The notes: generated by a model from the letters alone, not told the origin. 64,000 nt of DNA from Notospermus geniculatus (GCA_002633025.1 NMRB01000459.1:85835-149834); one strand, 5' to 3'. Shown: positions 1 to 10,480, counted from the first letter of the stretch. Numbers and translations are program-made.

Positions 1-111
1 GGAACAAAGTTCAAAATTTCGTACGTTAAATACGCTAATAACCATGAGGTTTATGACGTGGAGGACTGCGAGACGAACAGATCATGCAGGTAATACCCCA
101 TCACACTGGGT

Positions 112-200
112 GAGGTCAAGTCTGTCAGGGTTAGTGTCGAGTTAGTGTGAGTGTAACACCGGTGTCACACTAACACCGAGATAACACCCAACTTGACCTC
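112..200. repeat. Subterminal palindrome of the Harbinger element
   Basis: GAGGTCAAGT at 112-121 is repeated inverted as ACTTGACCTC at 191-200. Nested inside are inverted copies of GTTAGTGTGA around a central ACACCGGTGT. More GTTAACACT/GTAACACT units follow to about 410. In studied Harbinger elements subterminal repeats bind the Myb-like protein; that role here is inferred. Confidence 0.7.
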
Positions 201-448
201 TGCATATACACCGTGTTTACCCAGAGTTAACTCGGAGTAAACACCAAGTAAACTCCGGGGTTACCATAAATTTCAGACCAGTGTGACACCACGGTTACTC
301 TAGTGTGAAGTTAATCTCAGCCATGGTGCAATTTCTCAACAAATGCATTGCAGAATGTACAGGTGTAACACTAACCCCTAGAGGTTAACACTTTGTGCAG
401 GTCAAGTGAGGTGTTTAGCAAAACGAAGATTAAAAGTGAAAATCAGCC

Positions 449-1378
449 ATGTTGTTTGTACCCATGATACAGGCTGTTGCCTTGGACAGGCAAGAAAACC
501 GTGAAAGGAAGCCAGCTGAGAGCGAGGAGCCAGTTAAAGACCATATCAGACTGTCAGATGAACAGTTGGAGAATATTGTGGAACGTTTTCATGGTTGGCG
601 GACCGAAAGATATGGGCCTGGTCTGAAATTTGATCGGTCTTTTCAGAGAATGGAAACTTTTCTTCGGTATCTTGCCTCTGGAGGTTACTTCAGGCAAGTC
701 GCCTACACACAGGGTGTTGCCAAATCCACGGCAATTCTTCATATACATGAAGCAGCAGACTTTTTCCTGGATATTTCCCCTCGGCATATTACCCTCCCTG
801 GGCCAGCGGAATATGAAGCAATGAGCATGCCACTCGAAGATGTGAATGGTCGAGTGAAACGTGTACTTCTGTACGTTGATGGAGTCATCGTCAAAATCCA
901 ACGTCCGGACCATGCCGGCGATGCTTATTTCTGTGGAAGACACGGAAAATCATGTGACTCTCTGAATGTGCAGTATGTTGTTGACAGACACGGCAGACTT
1001 CGGCATGTAATTTCGGGAATCCCAGGTCCCACTCATGATAAAACTGCAGTGGAGTGGTCAGAAGAATTCATTCAGTTCCTGGACCAGTTACCAGATGACT
1101 ATGTTGTATTGGGGGATCCGGCATATAGAAACCTTCACCCTGCATTGATACATTCCTTCACCGGTGCCAACCTCAATCCTGCCCAGCTTGCTTTTAATAA
1201 CCGAGCTAAGAGACTGCGACAAATTGTTGAGAGAGCCATAGGGTGCACTGAATTAAAATGGCGCTTCAACCAACTGAAGGAAAACCGATACCCAGCCAAA
1301 TACGGTCCAGTTTTTGCCTCCAAGTGCACGATTGCCACATGCGTGCTACATAATCTGTTTACCAACTTTCTTGTTTAA
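449..1378 (+). CDS. PIF/Harbinger transposase (HARBI1-like, DDE_4)
   Basis: This 309-residue intronless ORF has the DDE nuclease core of PIF/Harbinger transposases. The N-terminal part (about 35-110) is the helical region, including the usual block on repeated, self-starting helix-turn-helix use (GVAKSTAILHIH, 89-100). The catalytic motifs are visible: YVDG with D144, GPTHD with D197, LGDPAYR with D223 and RQIVERAIG with E261. The D223-E261 spacing is 37 residues. Length is close to the usual 310-350, and no frameshift or internal stop is seen, so the enzyme could still be active. A partner Myb-like gene lies downstream in convergent orientation. The start at 449 is followed by a second Met five codons later; either could be used. 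Confidence 0.9.
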   Translation: MLFVPMIQAVALDRQENRERKPAESEEPVKDHIRLSDEQLENIVERFHGWRTERYGPGLKFDRSFQRMETFLRYLASGGYFRQVAYTQGVAKSTAILHIHEAADFFLDISPRHITLPGPAEYEAMSMPLEDVNGRVKRVLLYVDGVIVKIQRPDHAGDAYFCGRHGKSCDSLNVQYVVDRHGRLRHVISGIPGPTHDKTAVEWSEEFIQFLDQLPDDYVVLGDPAYRNLHPALIHSFTGANLNPAQLAFNNRAKRLRQIVERAIGCTELKWRFNQLKENRYPAKYGPVFASKCTIATCVLHNLFTNFLV

Positions 1379-1523
1379 TACAGATGAACTGATAAAGATT
1401 GGCACATTTTCATGCATAGGAACTCATAAAGGGAAATGGAAGCAGTAATTGAAAGAATCCGATAATGTTCACATATTTATTGAAAAATGATGGCAGATTA
1501 TATGCAATACCCTGGAAACTCTA

Positions 1524-1606
1524 GGGCCCATATTTTCAAAGCTGTTTTAACGCTAAAATGCATTTTAGTCGGACTAGCGTTAAAACAGCTTTGAAAATAT
1601 GGGCCC
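1524..1606. repeat. Foldback MITE with perfect 32-bp arms
   Basis: Arms at 1524-1555 and 1575-1606 are perfect inverted copies starting GGGCCCATATTTTCAAAGC, around a 19-base spacer. It lies inside the Harbinger element between its two convergent genes. It belongs to the window's group of foldbacks starting GGGCC. Confidence 0.85.
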
Positions 1607-1624
1607 AGAAGTCCCACTGCAAAA

Positions 1625-1945
1625 TGCCATTTACATGTATAATGAGTACAATTAACTCTGGAAAAGAACAGGATTAAGAAAAAGGGATCACTTTGAAACT
1701 AGGCCTCATGTGGGCCTGCTTATTGGTACATATTCAACATTCAACTGTAATTACCGGTACTATAGGCCTACTCTTAAGACTTGTTATATGCCATTTACAT
1801 GTAATGAGCACAATTAACTCTGGAAAAGAACAGGATTAATAAAACGGGATCACTTTGAAACAAACAATACGCATGGCCTCATGTGGGCCTGCTTAATGGT
1901 TCAACATTCAACTGTAATTACTATACTTTTAAGACTTGTTATCAA
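1625..1945 (+). repeat. Direct tandem duplication (two units of about 160 bp)
   Basis: The stretch from about 1625 (ATGCCATTTACATG, AACTCTGGAAAAGAACAGG, CTCATGTGGGCCTGCTTA) recurs from about 1790 with small indels. It is non-coding, between the convergent Harbinger genes. The remaining bases to 2167 are AT-rich with nothing recognised. Confidence 0.75.
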
Positions 1946-2167
1946 AATTTCAAATCTTGTGAGTGATAAGAACAAATAAAGTGAGCTATAGATTTGTTAA
2001 CGGTATGGAACGGTTATCAAATATTGTTTTTTTTCAACTGAACTGAATTGAACTGACGAGGGTGTACTATACCGCACGTGAGATATATGGCCTCCACAAA
2101 AAGTACATGTACTTATCAATTGCTATTAACAGAGTGGATAAGTACAAGGCGTCTTCCAATCATGAGA

Positions 2168-2971
2168 TCAGATGGAAGAGTCCATGACATTCACATCTCG
2201 CATTTCCATATCGTGTGCGGCAAGGTATGCAACTTTCATCATACGCAATTCTTCTACAACGGATGACAGCAGTCCATTTTGTTCTTTCAGAAGCCCATTT
2301 TGTTCTCTCATCATTTCGACATACTGTTTTTGGTAATCCACAGAAGTGTCAAGAAAGTCATTCTTGCTCTTCTTTTTCTTTCCACTTTCATCACCATCTG
2401 TTTTGGTTCTTTTTGCACCGAATTCTGTTCCCTGCTTCACGACGCTGCCTTGGGATGACACAGATGGGGCTGGACTGCAAGAACGACTGTCACTAGCCCA
2501 TGGTAAAGTCACAACTTCATCGTCGTCGTCGTCGTCGTCTTCATAATAAATTGTGTCGTGCTTATGAACTTTGCCTGCACCAGGTGGACGAACGACTCCA
2601 GCTGCTGGTGTAACAATAACTTGGGGGCGAATAGCACCGCCCTTTGGATAGTACATGCTATAATAGTTCTGAAAAGCTTCATAAAGTTCACCTGAATCCC
2701 TTAACGTCGGGCGAGGGTTCATGTCATCTGTCTCTCCTCCGCTTCGTTTCAGCTCCTTGACCGCTTCCCTGAAATCTTTACCAAGATTCTTCAGCATATT
2801 TTCAACCACTGTTCCTCCTGCGTTCACAACATCGCCAGCTTTATTGTAGAAGCTATGAGTTTCACCCGCCTTTTTTGCAGCAACAAAGTCCTTATGGTGT
2901 CCTTGCATATATTCCAACACACGAAGCATCTTTTCTTCATTCCAATGGAATCGTTTTTTAGTATCAGCCAT
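2168..2971 (-). CDS. Harbinger-associated Myb/SANT-like DNA-binding protein
   Basis: This is the second protein of the Harbinger element. In the family it binds the transposon ends and carries the transposase into the nucleus. The reading frame opens at 3004, but the Met at 2971 (MADTKKRFHW) is the more likely start because the Myb-like domain begins at once. Domain order: Trp/Phe-rich helical domain (HWNEEKMLRVLEYMQ) in the first 90 residues; a Pro/Gly-rich linker; an acidic run of seven Asp residues; a Ser-rich stretch; a Lys-rich basic cluster (GKKKKSK), probably a nuclear signal; and a C-terminal coiled coil with repeated EQNGLL. No stop or frameshift is seen. Assignment rests on the domain and on the position next to the transposase. 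Confidence 0.75.
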   Translation of the reverse strand: MADTKKRFHWNEEKMLRVLEYMQGHHKDFVAAKKAGETHSFYNKAGDVVNAGGTVVENMLKNLGKDFREAVKELKRSGGETDDMNPRPTLRDSGELYEAFQNYYSMYYPKGGAIRPQVIVTPAAGVVRPPGAGKVHKHDTIYYEDDDDDDDEVVTLPWASDSRSCSPAPSVSSQGSVVKQGTEFGAKRTKTDGDESGKKKKSKNDFLDTSVDYQKQYVEMMREQNGLLKEQNGLLSSVVEELRMMKVAYLAAHDMEMRDVNVMDSSI

Positions 2972-3084
2972 GGTGATCGCTGCATGCACGACTACTGAAT
3001 GCAAAGTACAGTCAGGAAGTGTCTCAGACTGTTTCCAGGAATCTACGTAGGCCTACCAGGAACTTCGAATGGATTACTTGGAAA

Positions 3085-3165
3085 TCAAACACCAGGGTTA
3101 CACTTAGGTGACACCAGTGTAACGCTTGGGTAACACCAAGGTAACACTGAGGTAATCTGAGAGTT
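3085..3165. repeat. Right-side subterminal repeats of Harbinger
   Basis: At least five units related to GGTAACAC/GGTTACAC lie in 80 bases (CAGGGTTACACTTAGGTGAC, GTGTAACGCTTGGGTAACAC, AAGGTAACACTGAGGTAA). They match the units at 112-430, supporting 3165 as close to the original right end. Confidence 0.65.
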
Positions 3166-3189
3166 TACTTGAGCTATTGTGCCATTAAT

Positions 3190-3700
3190 ACTGAACGGAA
3201 TCTTCAAAATACATGCCCGTCGGACTTGCACCCGGGGCGACGGGGGACGTTCAATGCTGTGCTTGTATAAATAGGAGTAGGTAGGATGTTTTAACCTTGT
3301 CAAACTATGTATATAGGTACCATATAAATGGTAAATTTCAGTCAGATTCGACGTCAAATATGGCCGCCAGGGAGCCATCTTGAAAAATGGAATTCGACCC
3401 ATACCTCATAAATAGTGGTAGCTAGGATGCTTTAACCGTGCCTAAATATGTGTCTTGGTACTGTCTACTTATATGCCAAATTTCGGTTCAATTGGATTTC
3501 AACATGGCTGCCAGGCGGCCATCTTGAAAAATTGACTTTGGTCATGTCTCACCGGTAGTAAATGTTACGATGTTTCAATGTTGTCTAAATATCTATGCAA
3601 GTATCCTGTACATTCCTGCTAAAATTTCAGTCCCAACGAACATCACGTGTGGCCACCAGGTGGCCATCTTGAAAAATAGAATTTTTGACATACTGTGACC
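3190..3700 (+). repeat. Tandem repeat, about 145-bp units (GGCCATCTTG family)
   Basis: Three degenerate units each end in a gene-like but non-coding motif such as GCCAGGCGGCCATCTTGAAA (near 3365, 3510 and 3655). The family is related to the ATGGCCACCAGGTGG repeats at 10070 and 63400-63900. Confidence 0.6.
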
Positions 3701-4193
3701 TAGACAGGAAAGTACTTCTTGGTGTGTTCAGCTTTATCTTATCTATCCTGATCCTTCAACATTCACCATGTTGTCACAGAGGTGAGCACAATGGCCCTGG
3801 CCATTTCATATGAATATGGGCCCAGAATTCAGGGTTCTCATTTGGAAAATTGCCTTAGCACACAAAAAATGCTTCTGTCACTGAACTTAGCATATTTTCT
3901 GAGCTTCTCTCAATACTAGTAGCACAAAAATGTGCTTTGCCTCTTGAACTTAGCACACAAAACGTGCTTATCCCACATGAACTAAGGCGTATTTCTAGCT
4001 TCCCTAAATGTGCAGATGTGCCCCATAGACATTGGGTGAGCTCTTACTATAGTATTGTCAGGTCACTGGTGAAGTTTGTAGTAAACACCACTGANACAGT
4101 GGCAAAGCTATTTGGAAAGTTATTTGCTGCAACAGTCTTCAGTATTTGGTGTTCATGGCATTTGGACTTATAGTACATGTACACTCATAGCCG
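3701..4193. other. No gene seen
   Basis: Non-coding. It contains repeated short phrases TTAGCACA/AGCACAAAA (3855-3965) and a single N at 4095. Nothing else is recognised. Confidence 0.4.
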
Positions 4194-4441
4194 AAAAGGC
4201 TCTTTGGTGCCACACCAGGAGAACCCTCAGATTTAAGAACCCTCGGGTTGTTTAAGAACCCCTAGATAGAACTAGATAGAACTTTTCCCTCAGAAAAGGG
4301 TTATATCTTGAACCTTTATGGGTTCTTTGGTGACAGAAAGGTTCTATATGGAACCCTCTCGCGTTCTTTACAGAAGGTTCTACACATATAGAACTTGGGG
4401 TTCCTCTGGTGTGGCACAAAGAACCCCTAAAGAACCTTTTT
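4194..4441. mobile_element. MITE with about 25-bp inverted ends and AGAACC repeats
   Basis: The left end (AAAAGGCTCTTTGGTGCCAC) pairs with the right end near 4405-4441 (TGGTGTGGCACAAAGAACCC). The interior is built of AGAACC/GGTTCT units in both orientations. Confidence 0.7.
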
Positions 4442-4559
4442 ATCCCGCTTGGCCGCAAGGCCCAGCAGGGCTTAAGCTGTGGTTGGGGTCATTGAGTGGT
4501 GGTCTGTCGTGCGTCAATACGTACGGACGTACGTACGTAGTACGTCCGTCCGTAAACTT

Positions 4560-5110
4560 TTGATTTGTTAGCGCTCTAGCGCCTTTATTTTTTGACGAAT
4601 TGTTTTGGTCTTTGGTGGGTGTATATATGGGCATAAGATCTAGGTCGAGTTCGATTTTGAGCACGGTTGGATTCCTATTTTGGCCTCCAGGGGGCGTTTT
4701 TGTGAAAAATTTCAAAGGGCTATATTTTGATAATGGTTTGAACTGTTGTGTTGAAACTTTGTACACATGTACTTCTAGGTTATAGCAACTTACAGACAAA
4801 ACTTCGGTGAAATCTGATTCTTTACTTAGCCACTAGGGGGCCAAAACCGAAATCATGGAAAGTGCTATTTCTCCCTAACCGAGAGATGGATTTTTGTCAA
4901 TTTTTTTTCATGGGTATATCTAATAAGGATACATACGATATAGCACTCGAGTTTTTAATTTGACCTACTTTTTAAGTTCACAGAGGTCAAAGTTCGCCTG
5001 AAATTACGAAATCGGCTCTTTTTGTAATGGTTTTCCCCTATTGCTTTGAANTGAATTTTCGGCAAAATCTGATTCTTGACTTTGCCACTAGGGGGCCAAA
5101 CTGCTTCAAG
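4560..5110 (+). repeat. Dispersed repeat (GAGGTCAAAGTTCG family), two units
   Basis: Phrases such as GTATATCTAATAAGGATACA, TTTGACCTACTTTTTAAG and GAGGTCAAAGTTCGCC recur at 9840-9960 and 55320-55400. CACTAGGGGGCCAAA occurs at both 4830 and 5090. Single N at 5051. No coding content is seen. Confidence 0.55.
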
Positions 5111-5375
5111 CCAAGCGGGCACAGTGCCATTGGCACTATTTTTGTGCTTGGGGAAGGCAGACATGGCGTGAAATCGACATCTATGGCGTATATACGCTAA
5201 AAAATAGCGCGAGTGAGAACTCTGAGAATTATTGTGAATAGTTGAAATAAAGCGTTTTGCTTATACATGTCATAGGCCTGCCCTAATAAAGACTGGACCC
5301 CTGGTGTACTCCATCTTCTGGATAGCCCTGTTCATTGTAGAAAGACTAACGGCTCTTTATTGTAGAAAGACTAAG

Positions 5376-5692
5376 GCTGCCGTTTCATAGAGTTAACGTT
5401 TTCACTTTTCGCTTTTCCCGTTTCATTTTTCACGATCTTTCATTTAGAGGATTGGTTCCACAGAATTCATGCCCAAAAGAATGAGCATGTTCATTCCTCC
5501 AGTCACGGGTGATTTTCATTTATCCACTCATGAAATGAATCATACTTGTCCGAAGGTAGAAAAATGACGCATATGGAACCCGCATCCTGAGAAATACATT
5601 GCCCAATCTTGAGTTCACCCGTGAAACACGCCAATTCACGCGTGAACCGTGCAAAAACCGTGAAAACGTGAACTCTATGGAACAGGAGCCTA
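5376..5692. repeat. Foldback element, about 25-bp ends
   Basis: The left end near 5376 (CCGTTTCATAGAGTTAACG) is inverted near 5665-5692 (CGTGAACTCTATGGAACAGG). The inside has repeated TTCACCCGTGAA-type short palindromes. Confidence 0.6.
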
Positions 5693-5719
5693 ATGGACGA
5701 ATTGAATAGATCATTAAAT

Positions 5720-5880
5720 TTCAGGTGAAGTTTTTTGGGTGAGATGTCGGGGTTTTTCTCAATTAGACCGTGACAGCCACTCCTTCTGTTGGGTTTCAGT
5801 GAGGGTATCCGCCCAGGTCGGGGAGAATCCACTAAATCTGTCTTCCGCCACCTTTTTATAGAGATGGCAATGACTTTCAC
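5720..5880 (-). pseudogene. Tc1/mariner transposase fragment (HTH-GRP region)
   Basis: Read on the minus strand from 5880, the frame gives a helix end (AISIKRWRKTDLVDSPRPGR) followed by a segment resembling the second helix-turn-helix (GLIEKNPDISPKKL). The PRPGR block matches the conserved linker between the two DNA-binding subdomains of Tc1-type transposases. Only about 55 residues are present, and no DDE region is found nearby. The frame then runs into a foldback element at 5692. It is a relic. Confidence 0.55.
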
Positions 5881-5994
5881 GGATGGAAGGAATTGGCATC
5901 CTTTCTCGGCCTATTTCCGCCGAATGTAAGATGGGCTCCAGTTAGCATGGTTAGTGGATGGCCCGTGGACATGGGTGATCATATCTTGATCTCT

Positions 5995-6205
5995 CCAACA
6001 AATCCGGGACACATGCTGCATAACTCACCGCGACTTACGCGGTGAGTTGCGCGTAACTCACATGTTCGTTACGCGTAACTCACTGTGACTTACAGGGTGA
6101 GTTGGGTGCAACCAAGATGTGAGTTACGTGTAAGTTGCGCGTAACTTACGCAGGACTTACACCTAACCAAGACGTAAGTTACACGTAACTTACACGAACC
6201 CGTAG
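5995..6205. repeat. Array of short inverted units (AACTCAC/GTGAGTT, AACTTAC/GTAAGTT)
   Basis: About a dozen 7-10 base units alternate in orientation, for example CGCGTAACTCAC, GGTGAGTTG, CGTAACTTACG and GTAAGTTACACGTAACTTAC. The array lies just upstream of the nurim exon, probably in its intron. Function is unknown. Confidence 0.6.
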
Positions 6206-6356
6206 GGATGTCTCAATTGTGACCTGTACTGTATATTGGTCATTGAATATTTTGTAGAGAAATTTTTTTTACAAGTAACCATAACCATGATAACAGTGGT
6301 AAATTTGAAGGTTGGACTTTAGTTATAGTCATACATATCATATATTCTATTTTCAG

Positions 6357-6653
6357 GTCTATTTCTACTGCAAGGGAGCAGATTACCCAATGATGTACAA
6401 ATCTCCAGAAGCTCGCCATCTCTATCAAGCGGTGCGTCATCCTGGAACAACCTGTCTGACGTTTATACTGTGGTGTCATCCAACAATGACATTAGACCGG
6501 TTCCTTCTTGCTGTCATGTTGACCTTGTACATTTCATTTGGATTTGACGTATCAATTGAGGATTATGAATACGTTGCTCTGCAATCTGTGAAGAAAGATG
6601 AAGAGCTTTATAGATACAGAACTGAGGTCGTTTTCAGGGAAGTCACAAGTTAA
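6357..6653 (+). CDS. NRM: Nurim (nuclear rim protein), terminal coding exon
   Basis: Nurim is a multi-pass inner nuclear membrane protein with a fold related to isoprenylcysteine methyltransferases. This exon gives the last 98 residues. It starts after a clear acceptor (TATTCTATTTTCAG, ending 6356) and ends at TAA 6651-6653. Family-typical phrases are present: YKSPEARHLY, RHPGTTCL, HPTMTLDRFLLAVMLTLY and a charged tail. A membrane segment is visible at FLLAVMLTLYISFGF. The upstream exons were not found in 1-6356, which is filled by transposons, so they probably lie before the window. The call is from recalled family similarity. Polyadenylation was not resolved. Confidence 0.75.
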   Translation, partial: VYFYCKGADYPMMYKSPEARHLYQAVRHPGTTCLTFILWCHPTMTLDRFLLAVMLTLYISFGFDVSIEDYEYVALQSVKKDEELYRYRTEVVFREVTS

Positions 6654-7127
6654 ATTTCTACTTGAGGGCAATTCTCTGGTAATAGAATTACTGGACATTT
6701 TATGCACTATTTTCAACATCAGAGCTACCAACCCTCCCGTATTTTCCGTATTTAGTCCGGAAAATCACCCCCAGTACGGACGATACGGAAGTACCCTTCA
6801 AAAGTACGATTTTACCATGTCTGCCAAAACTGTGCAGTGAGACCACATCACATGCTCACCAAACTGTGTAGTGAGACCTGGAGAGATGCAACATGGCGGC
6901 CATGACTGTATGGCGGCAATCTCATCGGATTTTGCATTCTGATTTTGCATTCTGATTTGTGGAAGTTTTAAGATGTTTTCAACTGCTTGCATATTTGACA
7001 GTTCGTAAAGCATGAAATAGTGTGTGTGGTATCGGATACGGGTATGACGTCAAAAAGTTTAAGGTCCAATTTGCAAAGTTCTGGATGATCCAATGCAGCA
7101 TGCTTGCAAATTCAATACAAAATTTAA

Positions 7128-7285
7128 CCTTGTACCTTTTTTACCTAGATACCTAGTACCTTTTTTACCTGTACCTTTTTTACCTAGTACCTTTATTACC
7201 TAGTACCTTTTTTACCAGTACCTTTTTTACCGTACCTTTTTACCAATACCTTTTTTACCTGTAGCTTTTTTACCGTATACCGTGT
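7128..7285 (+). repeat. Minisatellite, TACCTTTTTTACC-type units
   Basis: About ten units of 13-17 bp based on GTACCTTTTTTACC, with variable linkers (TAG, G, A). It may lie in the region after the nurim gene. Confidence 0.85.
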
Positions 7286-7435
7286 GGTCCGTATCTGGGG
7301 CTGTTTTGGCATTCGTATGTTAGTATTGTGCAAGATTTCACTTGCGTTTTCACTAAGATTTCCAACAAGATGATGCAAGATTTGAATGCAAAACGGGGCC
7401 TAAATACGCACGTCATCATGGTTACTTAAACCCCT

Positions 7436-7564
7436 GGGCCGACCGAATCGAAACGCCGTTAGCACTAACAGTGCCTAACAGAGAGGTATGCAATGCCTTT
7501 TACCATTACAGAGTTTCAATGTTAGGCACTCTCAGTGCTATCGGAGTTTCGATTCGGTCGGCCC
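7436..7564. repeat. Foldback MITE, arms about 43 bp
   Basis: The left end GGGCCGACCGAATCGAAAC is inverted at the right end (7546-7564). The arms continue with GTTAGCACTAACAGTGCC against its inverted partner, with a few mismatches. Confidence 0.85.
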
Positions 7565-7724
7565 TGGAATCAATCCGAAATGAAAGTACTGAAAGACCCC
7601 CCAAAAATCCAGAAAAATGGTGAAATTTCTGGAAAAATTCCTTGAGCAGGGCTTCGTACTTGTACGTTTTGACCGTATTTTGTACGCGCGGGACCACTTG
7701 AACTACGTAATACGTTTTGGATGT

Positions 7725-8660
7725 GTGGTTGTACGGGCGGTATCAAAGTGCAATAGACGGTTTCAAGGAAAATGGCCGCCGCTCGAAAAAGCCACAACAA
7801 ACCGAGAGCCAACTGGGTTTTGGCTGGAGACATGTTGAAAATGTCGAAATCCTGCCTAAAAATCCCTTGCCGCGCATTCCAAGAGTTACCACAGAGATGA
7901 TCTAGTTCACATGTAACATACTCAACCATAAAAAATAGAAAAAAATTTGGGCTTTCTTTAAATCGATGACTTTGAGATGGGATCGACCCACGCTGCCGTC
8001 TATTTTTACACCTGACGGGGTCATGTGGGTCAAGGTCGTGGGATTAAAATGCGCCCTCTTTGAGTGAAATGCAGAATTATGCTCATCCTCGGTTCCAATA
8101 CCGTGAAACATTAATTCGCAGACCATAAAACACTCGGAGCACTTCGGTTATTTTCATCATGGACTTTGGTAGATATTAATATTTTGGGAGTAATATGATG
8201 AAATATTCGATTGGGAGTTGATTTCACATTTTTCATATTCAAATTTTATTATTAATATGGCTCGTATTCGTGGTCATGGTGGTTGTTGGTCTGTGGGACA
8301 TCAAGTTCCGGAGACGAGGTTGAAAAAAATAGTTGATATTTCCGCCATTAGGTGTCGCGCGTGCCGATTCTATTGTGCGCCATGTAAACAAACTTCATGT
8401 CGAACACGTACGTGAATGAGGAATATTTTCATCGATCTACCACAAAGTCCGGAATTTTGTTCGTTTTCATGTAATTGAGGATGTTGCCTATGATATATGA
8501 CACACACTGGTAGCTCTTGGAATGCTGGCAAGGTATTTTTAGGCAAAATTTCGACGTTTTAAAAATTTCTCCAGCCAAAAGCCACTTTGGCTGTCGGTTT
8601 GTTGTGGCTTTTTCGAGTGGCGGCCATTTTCCTCGAAACCGTCTATTGTACGGCCTAAAA
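7725..8660. mobile_element. Inverted-repeat element, about 160-bp arms with 0.6-kb spacer
   Basis: The left arm 7725-7890 (ATAGACGGTTTCAAGGAAAA, AAAAAGCCACAACAAACCGA, CTTGGAATGC inverted) reappears inverted at 8509-8660. The spacer 7891-8508 has no clear ORF. The element type is not recognised; it looks like a non-autonomous foldback transposon. Confidence 0.65.
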
Positions 8661-9126
8661 TGGCCAAAACTACGCTCAGAAAACAGAAATTTTCTCCTTC
8701 AAAGTCTCCAATCTATCCCCACAACCTTCCCCTAAAGTTATTGGCCCTTTATGGAGGTTTCTGTATTGGCACAAGGCCATGCCCGACCGCCAGACGCACT
8801 GGATCAGGCCGACACATGGTGTCTCATATTTGAAGATCTGAGCGTGTTTCTGCGCATCCCTCATTCAGCACACATCTAGACATCGTCTGTGTCTCATCTG
8901 AAGTTGGTGGCGATTCGTTATACATTGACCTACAGTGTCCTACCAAACTAGTAACAACCATGGGTGAAACAGTCATTGTGGGCAGCATGAATTGAATGAT
9001 TGATGGGGGTCATAAACACTAGTGGTGTGTGGTTGCTTTGATCTGTACCTGAGTGACAAAAAGGCTTTGATGTCAGTAGTGTGCACTACTTGTGGGGCAG
9101 TCTAGACATGTAGCCCGATACATTTG
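8661..9126. other. No feature seen
   Basis: Neither strand shows a convincing ORF, repeat or RNA gene here. Confidence 0.4.
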
Positions 9127-9540
9127 GTGCAAACTTGTGAATTATCAAAGGCCAAGACTAATTTCGCCTTGTTACTCTGATATTAACCCTTTGGTGGTTG
9201 TACCCACAAGTGAATTATCAAATGCCTAGACTCATTTCGCCTTGTTGCTCTGATATTAGGCCTAACCCTTGGTGGTTGTACCCACAAGTGAATTATCAAA
9301 GGCCTATAGACTCATTTCGCCTTGTTGCTCTGATATTAACCCTACAGGGTTTCCGCCAAGATTTTCAAGGAGGGGGGGGGGGGGGAGAAAAAAAAAATTG
9401 AAAAAAGTTTTTTTGAAAAAAAAAAAAATTTTCAAAACTTTTTTCAAAAGTCTCAAAAGTGAATTATCAAAGGCCTATACTCATTTCGCCTTGCTGCACA
9501 GGACTGACATTAACCCTTGGTGGTTGTACTCACAAGTGTA
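9127..9540 (+). repeat. Tandem repeat, about 75-80-bp units
   Basis: Five units contain GTGAATTATCAAAGGCCTA, CTCATTTCGCCTTGTTGCTC, TGATATTAACCCT and GGTGGTTGTACCCACAAGTG. The fourth unit is interrupted by a poly-G/poly-A/poly-T tract at 9365-9460, which may be an assembly weak point. Confidence 0.85.
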
Positions 9541-9605
9541 ACAAACTACAGCACAGATTTGATGATACTACCTATTGTACTCGCAAAAGGCAAAAATACA
9601 GCACA

Positions 9606-10480
9606 ATTTTTAGCTCACCGGGGTGAGCTATTACGATGGTGCAGCGTCCGTCGTCCGTCGTTGGCCGTTAGCAGGGCACGTTTCGTAACCGCTGGAGCTA
9701 TTGATCTGAAACTTGGTACATATATACCCCTAGGTCAGACGATCTATGACACCAAGTTTCGGTCCGATTCGACTCTTAGCTTGGCCACCAGGTGGCGGAA
9801 ACTGAAAACACAAAAAGTGCAATAACTCCTGAACTAATGACTAGATCATCTCCAAATTTTTATCATAGGTGTATCTAATAAGGACACATAACATATATAA
9901 CGGGTTATTGATTTGACCTACTTTTCAAGGTCACAGAGGTCAAAGTTCGACAAAAGTAATGAACCTGCCGCAGTTTGTTGTTATTTCACCGAGCGACTTC
10001 ATATCTTGCATAAACATGCATTGGAGGGGTACCTTTAAAAACACAAAATTTCGGCCCGATTGGACATCCAATATGGCCACCAGGTGGCGTAACCTGAAAA
10101 TCAAGTAAGTGCTATTACTCGGCAACGACTTGACACAGAGTGCTCAAATGTGATATTTACATCCCACTATAGATCCATGCGTTTGATTGGGACCCACGTT
10201 TACGAGAATTTGACCAGGCATGCCCTTTTTAGCTCACCTCTGTGAGGTGAGCTTCTCCCATGGTGTGTCGTCCGTCGTCCGTCGTCGTCGTCGTCCGAGT
10301 TCATCCAGGTACCCTTGTGGATCAAATTTTGGGTTGATTTTGGTCTTGTGGATCGAAAAATTATTGTGCACCTGGGTAACCCAGATTGCTCATAACTGAT
10401 ATGTTCCTCCCTCTGTCATTGGACTATTATGTCCAACCCGGTGAGCACATGGTCCATGGACCATTTCATTTGAAATTGTA
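9606..10480 (+). repeat. Dispersed repeats starting TTTTAGCTCACC, with CCGTCGTCCGTCGT tract
   Basis: Two starts are visible: 9608 (TTTTAGCTCACCGGGGTGAG) and 10227 (TTTTTAGCTCACCTCTGTG), each followed by a TCCGTCGTCCGTCGT run. The block 9970-10480 is homologous to 63290-64000, including the GGTGAGCACATGGTCC end. No coding potential is supported. Confidence 0.7.

Larger units (their letters stand above)
94..3165. mobile_element. Harbinger-type two-gene DNA transposon (right terminus unresolved)
   Basis: A DDE_4-type transposase (449-1378, +) and a Myb/SANT-like protein (2168-2971, -) face each other. This is the known two-gene layout of PIF/Harbinger transposons. Both outer flanks (112-430 and 3085-3165) carry clusters of short repeats built on GTAACAC/GTGTTAC. 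The left end may start at 94 with TACCCCATCACACT, preceded by TAA, a plausible 3-bp target site. The same terminal sequence with one more C bounds two MITEs at 41029 and 41494. No matching right terminus is visible after 3165, where another repeat family begins, so the right end is probably truncated. Confidence 0.8.

Noticed and set aside
7128-7285. Possible intron pyrimidine tract or polyadenylation region
   Set aside because: The regular 13-17 bp periodicity marks a minisatellite.
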